A DNA stretch of 24,757 nt, from contig CBDUYN010000156.1 in NCBI GenBank assembly GCA_965371445.1, forward strand, positions 1 to 24,757, in the 5' to 3' direction. The notes below the pieces were generated by a model. That model ran no database searches. It saw nothing but the letters and a program-made list of their open reading frames with translations, and was not told the origin of the DNA. The position numbers and the translations under genes were made by a program. Shown here in pieces: positions 10,124 to 16,598 of this stretch; within the stretch, counting starts at the first letter, position 1; every line of letters begins with the position of its first letter. Source of the stretch: DASWIG01 sp965371445. GTDB taxonomy: Bacteria; Acidobacteriota; Thermoanaerobaculia; Multivoradales; J023.

Positions 10124-11221
10124 CTACCGCCGCACCTGTTCGACGGTCGACCAGCGGTAGCTCGCTTCAAGCGGCAGCTCCACGTCTTCGCCGAGGAGCC
10201 AGTAGACCGCCGGCCGCGGATCGAGCGTGCCGAGACGCATCTGGCCGTCGCGGTGGCCGAAGATGAAGAGGATCGAGGCCAGGGGCTCGGCGTCGACCGC
10301 CTGAATGGTGACCGTGACGACCGTGATCACCCCGCGCCCCGGGACGCCGGTGCGCTGGTCGATGACGGGCTGAAAGGGCTCACCCTTCTCCGGCCTCGCC
10401 TGGTAGATCACCGCCGCCTGGTCGCGCAGCCAGACCTGGTCGACGGGCTCGTACATGCCGGGGGCCGGCGGCAGCGTGAACAGCCACCCCTCGCCCTCGG
10501 GGCCGCCTCCCATGACGCGCCGGACGTTGCCGATCTCCACCAGGGCGTTTTGTGAGCCGTGGCTTACGAGGATCTCGATCGCCCGGTCGACGGCGAAGCC
10601 GCGCGCGATGCCCCGCAGGTCGACCCGGCTCCCCGCGGTGAGCTGGCCGGTCGTCCCGGGTCCCTCGCTGCCGGCGCCGGGGAGGCCGACCCGGTTGCAT
10701 TCGGCGCTGCCCAGCGCGTCGCGGACTTCGGTGGGCGAAGGCCGGCGCCGCTCCTCCTGCTGCGAGTCCCAGAGACGATAGAGCTCGCCGCCGAGGGGTC
10801 CGTAGGCGCCTTGCGACCAGATGCAGAACTGAAGGCTGCGCAACAGGAGCTCGGCGATCCGGGGATCGAGGGTCTGACGACCCTGGCCGGCCATCTTGTT
10901 GAGCGCTCCGACGCCGCCCGGGGCGTCGCCGTCGGGGTCGGAGAGGGCGGCGAGCTGGAAGATCTCGTGCAGGGCGGCCGTGGCCGCCTCCTCCCCGGGT
11001 CCCGGCGGCAGGTCGCGGACCTCCACCTCGGCGTCGGTGCCAAAGGCGGGAATCGTCATACGAAGCGGCTGTGGTGTCCCCCCTTGGTCCCCCGAGGGGG
11101 ACAGTGGCTTCCCCCCTTGATCCCCCGAGGGGGACAGTGGCCCTTCCTGTGGCACGTCCTGGGCGAGAAGGCCGGTCGCCAGCAAGAGGATCCCTGAAAA
11201 CGAGACGATCTGTGGGAACAT
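10124..11221 (-). CDS. ApbE-like FAD:protein FMN transferase, divergent
   Basis: Members of this family covalently attach FMN to threonines of exported redox proteins such as RNF/NQR subunits. The 365-residue protein has a signal peptide ending near LLAQDV, then a 23-residue stretch with SPSGDQGG twice (see the DNA repeat at 11078-11140). The ApbE fold follows: GTDAEVEVRDL (about 61-70), GAYGPLGGELYRLW (138-151), DLRGIARGFAVDRA (201-214), ALVEIGNVR (226-234) and PVIDQRTGVP (285-294). The metal-site block near 309-316 reads VDAEPLAS where the usual pattern is ADxLxT, so Asp is replaced by Glu and Thr by Ser. Activity is therefore uncertain and no partner flavoprotein is seen in the window. It heads the minus-strand run ApbE, transglycosylase, PgsA, VWFA, and is divergent from bpt with 68 bp between. 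Confidence 0.8.
   Translation of the reverse strand: MFPQIVSFSGILLLATGLLAQDVPQEGPLSPSGDQGGKPLSPSGDQGGTPQPLRMTIPAFGTDAEVEVRDLPPGPGEEAATAALHEIFQLAALSDPDGDAPGGVGALNKMAGQGRQTLDPRIAELLLRSLQFCIWSQGAYGPLGGELYRLWDSQQEERRRPSPTEVRDALGSAECNRVGLPGAGSEGPGTTGQLTAGSRVDLRGIARGFAVDRAIEILVSHGSQNALVEIGNVRRVMGGGPEGEGWLFTLPPAPGMYEPVDQVWLRDQAAVIYQARPEKGEPFQPVIDQRTGVPGRGVITVVTVTIQAVDAEPLASILFIFGHRDGQMRLGTLDPRPAVYWLLGEDVELPLEASYRWSTVEQVRR
11078..11140. repeat. In-frame tandem 33-bp REP-like palindromic element inside a CDS
   Basis: Two copies of a 30-bp sequence (11078-11107 and 11111-11140) differ at one base (TTGGTC against TTGATC) and are separated by CTT, giving a 33-bp period. Each contains TCCCCC-GA-GGGGGA, a strong palindrome. 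The period is a multiple of three, so on the minus strand it adds (K/P)LSPSGDQGG twice to the N-terminal region of the ApbE-like protein without breaking the frame. Confidence 0.85.
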
Positions 11222-11289
11222 GAAGAGATGATACCCTCGCCGCGAGCTTTTCCCAAACGACGCGTGTCCTAGCCGGACGGAGGCAGGAA

Positions 11290-12027
11290 ATGCGCGAGGT
11301 GATCCGCGAACGGATGGGCGAGGTCGAGGAGTGTCACTACCTCCCCGATCGGCTCGCCAGGATGCGCTATCGGCTGGTCGACCACTGCACCGCCGAGACT
11401 TACCAGCGGATGCTCGATCGCGGCTGGCGGCGGTTCGGGCGGCTCTTTTTTCGTCACGCCTGCTCGGCCTGCCAGGAATGCCACAGCCTTCGCGTCGAGG
11501 TCGAGGGTTTCCGTCCCAGCCGGACGCATCGCCGGGTCGAGCAACGCAACCAGGACTTGAAGATCGTGGTCCAGCACCCGACCCTGACTCACGAGCACCT
11601 CGATCTCTACGACCGCTACCACGACGACATGAGCCGCCGCAAAGGCTGGCCGGAGCGCTTCTCGGAGCCTTTTGACTACTACCTCACCTTCGTCCAGGGC
11701 CACCGCGACTTCGGCTACGAGATCCTCTACCTGGCCGAGGACCGCCTGGTCTGCGTCGCGTTGGTCGACGTTTTGCCGCGGGCGATTTCGGCGATCTACG
11801 CTTTCTACGATCCCGCCGAGCGCTCCCGCTCGCTCGGGGTCTTCTCGATCCTGAAGCAGATCGAGCTGGCCCGCGAGCGCAACGTCCCCTACTTCTACCT
11901 CGGCTACTGGATCGCCGGGAACCCGAGCATGAGCTACAAGGCGCTCTACCGTCCGCACCAGGTCCTCGAGGGGCGTCCCCCCTTCAACGAGCGTCCCGAA
12001 TGGCGGCGGGGCTCGCCGTCGGATTGA
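11290..12027 (+). CDS. bpt: Aspartate/glutamate leucyltransferase or arginyl-tRNA--protein transferase family
   Basis: This enzyme class transfers an amino acid from aminoacyl-tRNA to the N-terminus of proteins, marking them for degradation by the N-degron pathway. The 245-residue protein has the conserved start block CHYLPDRLARMRYRLV (15-30), YQRMLDRGWRRFGRLFFRHAC (38-58), a cysteine-rich CSACQECHSLRV (58-69), then SRTHRRVEQRNQDL. The GNAT-like C-terminal half includes SRSLGVFSILKQIELA and YFYLGYWIAGNPSMSYKALYRPHQ. Length matches bacterial Bpt. AGGA immediately upstream supports the ATG at 11290. Amino-acid specificity (Leu or Arg) cannot be read from the sequence. It is 16 bp upstream of glgB. 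Confidence 0.88.
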   Translation: MREVIRERMGEVEECHYLPDRLARMRYRLVDHCTAETYQRMLDRGWRRFGRLFFRHACSACQECHSLRVEVEGFRPSRTHRRVEQRNQDLKIVVQHPTLTHEHLDLYDRYHDDMSRRKGWPERFSEPFDYYLTFVQGHRDFGYEILYLAEDRLVCVALVDVLPRAISAIYAFYDPAERSRSLGVFSILKQIELARERNVPYFYLGYWIAGNPSMSYKALYRPHQVLEGRPPFNERPEWRRGSPSD

Positions 12028-12043
12028 GGTAGAGTCGCGCTCT

Positions 12044-14374
12044 ATGGCGACAACCGACAGCAAGGCGTCGCACGAACCCGTCCTCGGCGACGTCGCGGCG
12101 AGCCGCGAGGCGATCCTTGCCGGCGAGCACGCTGATCCCCATGCGATCCTCGGTCCCCATGCGGCCAGAATCGACGGCGTCGACGGCGTCGTCGTCCGGG
12201 CCTACCACCCCTACGCGACGACCGTGCGTCTCGTCGACGAAGCCGGTGAGGAAGTCCTGATGCCGGCGATCGACGAGCGCGGACTGTTCGCGGTCTTCCT
12301 ACCCGGTGCCGAGGCGAAGTTGCGCTACCGCTTGCGCCTGCGCTTCGCCGACGGCTCGGTGTGGGAGCGCGACGACCCCTACCGCTTCCCGCCGACGCAG
12401 CAGGACTTCGACCTCTACCTCTTCGGCGAGGGCACGCATCAGAAGCTCTGGGAGTGCCTGGGGGCGCGGCCCGCGACGATCGACGGCGTCGACGGTTACG
12501 CCTTTTCCGTCTGGGCCCCCAACGCCTGCCGGGTGAGCGTCGTCGGCCCCTTCTGCGGCTGGGACGGACGCGTCTTCCCGATGCGCCGGCTCGCCACTTC
12601 GGGGATTTTTGACCTCTTCGTGCCCGGCCTTGCCGACGGCGAGCTCTACAAGTTCGAGATCCTCACCGCCGAGGGCTCCCACCTGAAGGCCGATCCCCTG
12701 GCGCGCTGGGCCGAGGTGGCGCCGTCGACGGCGTCGCGGACCTTCCGCTCGCGCTACGAGTGGGGCGACGGCGAATGGATGGAGGCGCGGCAGAAGCGCG
12801 ATCCGACGCGTCTCCCCATGACCACCTATGAGGTCCACCTGGGCTCCTGGAAGCGCGACGGCGATCGCCTGCTGAGCTATCGCGAGCTCGCGGAGCAACT
12901 TGTCGACCATGTGAAGGAGCTCGGTTTCAACTACCTCCAGCTCCTGCCCGTCGCCGAGCATCCCTTCAGCGGCTCCTGGGGCTATCAGGTCACGGGCTAC
13001 TTTGCGCCCACCGCGCGCCACGGCGATCCCGACGACTTTCGCTACTTCGTCGACCATTGCCACCGGAACGGCATCGGCGTGATCCTCGACTGGGTGCCGG
13101 GGCACTTCGTCAAGGACGCGCACGGCCTGGGCCGCTTCGACGGCTCGGCGCTTTACGAGCACGCCGATCCGCGCCAGGGTGTGCATCCCGACTGGGACAC
13201 CTACGTCTTCAACCACGGCCGCTTCGAGGTCCGCAGCTTCCTGGTCTCGAATGCCCTATTTTGGCTCGAGGAGCTCCACCTCGACGGCCTACGGGTCGAC
13301 GCCGTCGCCTCGATGCTTTACCTCGACTACAGCCGCGAGGAGGGCGAGTGGATCCTGAACCGCCACGGCGGCAAGGAGAACCTGGAGGCCGTGGAGCTCC
13401 TCCAGCAGGTCAACCGGGTGGTCCACGAGCGGGCGCCGGGTTGCTTCACGGTGGCGGAGGAGTCGACGGCCTGGTCGGGAGTGACCGCAACGCCAGAGGA
13501 CGGCGGCCTCGGCTTCGACCTCAAGTGGAACATGGGCTGGATGCACGACTCCCTGGCTTACTTCGCCACCGACCCCCTCTTCCGCTCCGGCTGCCACGAT
13601 CAGCTGACCTTCGCCATGATCTACGAATACAGCGAGCGGTTCGTCAATCCTCTCTCTCACGACGAGGTGGTGCATGGCAAAGGCTCGCTTCTCGGGCGGA
13701 TGCCGGGCGACATGTGGCGCAAGCTCGCCAGCCTCCGGACGCTCCTCGCCTATCAGTACACCCGTCCGGGCAAGATCCTCCTCTTCATGGGGAGCGAGCT
13801 CGCGCCGAGCCGCGAGTGGAACGACCAGACCGGGCTCGACTGGTATCTGAAGGACGACCCGGACCGTTCGCCTTTCTACCGCTTCGTCGGTGAGCTCGGC
13901 CGCCTTTACAAGGAGCATGCTTGCCTGTGGCGCTCGGATCCGGACCCCGAAGGCTTTCAGTGGATCACCTGCCACGACCGGGAGAATTCGGTCGTCGCCT
14001 ACGAGCGGCGTCTGACGACGCCGGGCGCATCGACGGGGCCGGGCGAGTCGGAGCATCTCGTCGTCGTCTTGAACCTGACTCCGGTGCCCCGCGAAGGGTA
14101 CCGGATGGGCGCGCCGCGCGCCGGCCGTTACAAGGCCATCCTTTCCTCCGACGACCCACGCTTCGGCGGTAGCGGCTTTGCGGCCTCGACGGACATCGCG
14201 ACGAACGACGAGCCCTGGGACGGCTATCGTCAGTCGATCGCCCTCACCCTGCCGCCGCTGGCGGCCCTGGTGCTGGCCCCGGCACCGACAAAGAAGCGCC
14301 GCGCCAGAAAGGGCGTCGAAGCGGATCGGAAGAAGAGGAGCCGCACCGGTCGGGGCAAGGCCAATCGCCCGTGA
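12044..14374 (+). CDS. glgB: 1,4-alpha-glucan branching enzyme
   Basis: GlgB makes alpha-1,6 branches in glycogen. The 776-residue protein has an N1 carbohydrate-binding module (about 20-120, HADPHAILGPH), a CBM48 module (about 125-225, FSVWAPNACRVSVVGPFCGWDG) and a GH13 catalytic barrel. Catalytic residues are identifiable: nucleophile Asp419 in LRVDAVASML, acid/base Glu472 in VAEEST, and Asp540 in LSHDEVVHGK. GYQVTGYFAPTARHG (about 325-339) and the family-specific block MPGDMWRKLASLRTLLAYQ are intact. A GAGGT overlapping the bpt stop can serve as ribosome-binding site. The last 27 or so residues are an unusual Lys/Arg-rich tail (KKRRARKGVEADRKKRSRTG) beyond the normal all-beta C-terminal domain. 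The stop overlaps the MATE gene start by 4 bp. Confidence 0.96.
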   Translation: MATTDSKASHEPVLGDVAASREAILAGEHADPHAILGPHAARIDGVDGVVVRAYHPYATTVRLVDEAGEEVLMPAIDERGLFAVFLPGAEAKLRYRLRLRFADGSVWERDDPYRFPPTQQDFDLYLFGEGTHQKLWECLGARPATIDGVDGYAFSVWAPNACRVSVVGPFCGWDGRVFPMRRLATSGIFDLFVPGLADGELYKFEILTAEGSHLKADPLARWAEVAPSTASRTFRSRYEWGDGEWMEARQKRDPTRLPMTTYEVHLGSWKRDGDRLLSYRELAEQLVDHVKELGFNYLQLLPVAEHPFSGSWGYQVTGYFAPTARHGDPDDFRYFVDHCHRNGIGVILDWVPGHFVKDAHGLGRFDGSALYEHADPRQGVHPDWDTYVFNHGRFEVRSFLVSNALFWLEELHLDGLRVDAVASMLYLDYSREEGEWILNRHGGKENLEAVELLQQVNRVVHERAPGCFTVAEESTAWSGVTATPEDGGLGFDLKWNMGWMHDSLAYFATDPLFRSGCHDQLTFAMIYEYSERFVNPLSHDEVVHGKGSLLGRMPGDMWRKLASLRTLLAYQYTRPGKILLFMGSELAPSREWNDQTGLDWYLKDDPDRSPFYRFVGELGRLYKEHACLWRSDPDPEGFQWITCHDRENSVVAYERRLTTPGASTGPGESEHLVVVLNLTPVPREGYRMGAPRAGRYKAILSSDDPRFGGSGFAASTDIATNDEPWDGYRQSIALTLPPLAALVLAPAPTKKRRARKGVEADRKKRSRTGRGKANRP

Positions 14375-15744
14375 GCGCGTTTCCGATCTCCAAGGTACGC
14401 TCCGAGCTCAACGCCGCCGTAAGGCTCGCGATCCCGGTCGTCTTCTCCTACCTGGGGGTCATGCTCCTCGGTACGGTCGACACGATGATGCTCGGCCGCG
14501 TCTCGGAGACGGCGCTGGCGGCCGGCGCCCTCGGCAACAACGTCCTCCTGAGCCTGACGATCTTTCCGATGTCGGTCCTGATGTGCATCGAGCCGCTCGT
14601 GGCCCAGGCCTTCGGCGCCGGCGACGAGAAGGCGATCGCCCGCCACTTGAAGCAGGGGATGGTCCTGAGCGTTTTGTTCTCGATGCTGGTCTCGATCCCG
14701 ATGATCGACGCCAGGGGCCTGCTTCAGCTTTTGCGTCAGCCGTCCGAGATCGTCGAGGGTGCCTCGGTGTATCTCTTCTATGCGATCCCGGCCAACGTGG
14801 CCTATTTCGCCTTCATGGTGGTGCGGGGAGCGTTGCAGTCGATGAGCATGATGCGTGCCGCAGTCGGCGCGGTGATTCTCGCCAATCTGGTCAACATCGT
14901 GGCCAATTACGCGCTGGTCTTCGGACACTGGGGCTTTCCGGCCCTTGGCGTCGCTGGCTCGGCGATGGCGACCTCGATCTCGCGCTGGGCGATGCTCGTC
15001 TTCCTGGTCGTCGCCTCGATGCCGGCGCTGAGGCGGGCGTGGAAGAATCCGATCCCAGGGCTCTTTCGTCCGGCGAGCTATGCGACCGCGTTACGCGTCG
15101 GCATCCCGATCGGGTTCCAACGCTCCCTCGAGCTCTGGTTTTTTACCTGCGTCGCTTTTCTGATGGGTTACCTCGGATCCCGGGAGCTCGCCAGCCACCA
15201 GGTGGGGATTCACCTCGTGGCCCTCGCCTACATGGTGCCCCTGGCGTTGGGAGCCGCGGCGACGACCCGCGTCGGCAACGCCGTCGGCCGGGGCGACATG
15301 CCGGCCGCGCGGTTGTCGGCCGCCGTCGCCCTGGGGCTGGGCGGCGCCGTCATGGGGGTCTTCGGGCTCGGCTTCTACCTCGTGCCGGGACTCCTGACCC
15401 GTCTCTTCACACCCGATCCCAAGGTCATCGTGGCGGCGGCGGCCCTGGTCAGAATCGCCGCCTTTTTCCAGGTCTTCGACGGGGTGCAGACGGTGGCGTC
15501 GGGGGTGCTGCGTGGCGCTGCCGACACTCGCGTCCCAGCGGCCCTGGCGCTCGTCGCTTACTGGGTCCTGGGCCTTCCCCTCGGGGTCTACCTGGCGTTT
15601 GAAGCCGGATGGGGACCTCGGGGACTGTGGTGGGGCTGCACCGCCGGCCTCGCCGCGACTTCCGTTTTTTTCCTGGGACGAATCCGCACTCGCTTCCGCG
15701 GCGAGATCGCGGTTGTGGAGGGGTCGCGCGCGGCTTCAGATTAA
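14371..15744 (+). CDS. MATE family multidrug/cation antiporter
   Basis: The 457-residue, highly hydrophobic protein has about 12 predicted membrane helices in two homologous halves. Family features include PVVFSYLGVMLLGTVDTMMLGRVSETALAAGALGNN near the N-terminus, PLVAQAFGAGDEKAIARHLKQG in the first half, and the parallel ATTRVGNAVGRGDMPAARLSAAVAL in the second. MATE proteins export drugs or organic cations using a proton or sodium gradient; the substrate cannot be told here. The start is GTG within a GTGA overlap with glgB, suggesting coupled translation, though a functional link to glycogen metabolism is not implied. Its TAA shares TTAA with the stop of the convergent methyltransferase gene. 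Confidence 0.9.
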   Translation: MSAFPISKVRSELNAAVRLAIPVVFSYLGVMLLGTVDTMMLGRVSETALAAGALGNNVLLSLTIFPMSVLMCIEPLVAQAFGAGDEKAIARHLKQGMVLSVLFSMLVSIPMIDARGLLQLLRQPSEIVEGASVYLFYAIPANVAYFAFMVVRGALQSMSMMRAAVGAVILANLVNIVANYALVFGHWGFPALGVAGSAMATSISRWAMLVFLVVASMPALRRAWKNPIPGLFRPASYATALRVGIPIGFQRSLELWFFTCVAFLMGYLGSRELASHQVGIHLVALAYMVPLALGAAATTRVGNAVGRGDMPAARLSAAVALGLGGAVMGVFGLGFYLVPGLLTRLFTPDPKVIVAAAALVRIAAFFQVFDGVQTVASGVLRGAADTRVPAALALVAYWVLGLPLGVYLAFEAGWGPRGLWWGCTAGLAATSVFFLGRIRTRFRGEIAVVEGSRAASD

Positions 15745-16598
15745 ATGCGCTCGACCCTGAAGATCGATTCGCCGAGATCGGATCGTGCTCGCACGGAAGC
15801 CTGCAAGCGTAACCGGTCACCGGCTCTGACCGACACTTCTTCGGACAACGGAACCACGGTCGACGGCATCAGCGAGTCCGTACCGGAAAAAACGACCTCC
15901 GGTCCCATCTGCACGATCGAGGTCAGGCGTGCGCAGTTCACGGTTCCCGTGGCCACGGCGTCGAGCTCCAGGGTGCAGCTGAGGTCGCGGTTCACCGGCG
16001 CGCTGAAGTTGAGGGTCTTGGCTACGCGGGTCTCGGTCAGGACCGCGGGGCCGGCGATACCCGTAAACAAAGGGATGACCGCTTTCATCTCGATTCCTGT
16101 GACCTGGAAATCATAGTGCCCCAAATCGACGAGATTGACAATGCGCTGCGGCAAGAAAACGCCACCTGGCTTCAGGTGCCTCTCGAAAGCGTCGTTGAAG
16201 ACCGGCACCTGCGCCTCCTCTACGCACCAAATCGACATCATTTCGCAGAAGATCACGTCCGCTCGCTCGGGCAGATCGAGTTCACATGCATTTCCTTCAA
16301 TGAACTCGATCCGATCCGCGAAAGGCGAGCTTGCGAAGTTCTCTTTTGCCGTTTCCGCGATGACCGGATCGATCTCGACCGCGTAGACTCTTTGCGTTCG
16401 TTCGGCAGCATACGTCGAGAATATCCCGGCGCCACAACCGAGGTCACAGAAGACCATCCCGGGGGCGAGCGCGCGACACAGAGCGTGGAAGATCGAGTGC
16501 GTACGCGTCCAATCGGAGACCATCTCCAGATGGTAGGATTTCCTGAACTGGCCGTAGAGCTCCGGGTAGCGCGGCCGATGGTGATCGATGCGGCTCAT
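15741..16598 (-). CDS. PRMT-like SAM-dependent methyltransferase
   Basis: The 285-residue class I methyltransferase strongly resembles protein arginine methyltransferases. It opens with the PRMT-type helix block HLEMVSDWTRTHSIFHAL (23-40; compare the known HxEM(L)xDxxRTxxY pattern). SAM motif I DLGCGAG is at 52-58 and the post-I acid is Glu75 (VYAVEID). The double-E loop CEMMSIWCVEE is at 118-128, with Glu119 and Glu127 or Glu128 placed to bind the substrate guanidinium. A PRMT-like beta-barrel C-terminus follows (HLKPGGVFLPQ, then PLFTGIAGP). The ATG at 16598 overlaps the stop of the ABC chimera by 4 bp, so it is the last gene of a coupled operon. The frame is open further upstream to 16835, but that part is antisense-frame sequence of the ATPase gene. 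Target protein unknown; the chimeric ATPase or TIR protein are candidates by context only. Confidence 0.82.
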   Translation of the reverse strand: MSRIDHHRPRYPELYGQFRKSYHLEMVSDWTRTHSIFHALCRALAPGMVFCDLGCGAGIFSTYAAERTQRVYAVEIDPVIAETAKENFASSPFADRIEFIEGNACELDLPERADVIFCEMMSIWCVEEAQVPVFNDAFERHLKPGGVFLPQRIVNLVDLGHYDFQVTGIEMKAVIPLFTGIAGPAVLTETRVAKTLNFSAPVNRDLSCTLELDAVATGTVNCARLTSIVQMGPEVVFSGTDSLMPSTVVPLSEEVSVRAGDRLRLQASVRARSDLGESIFRVERI

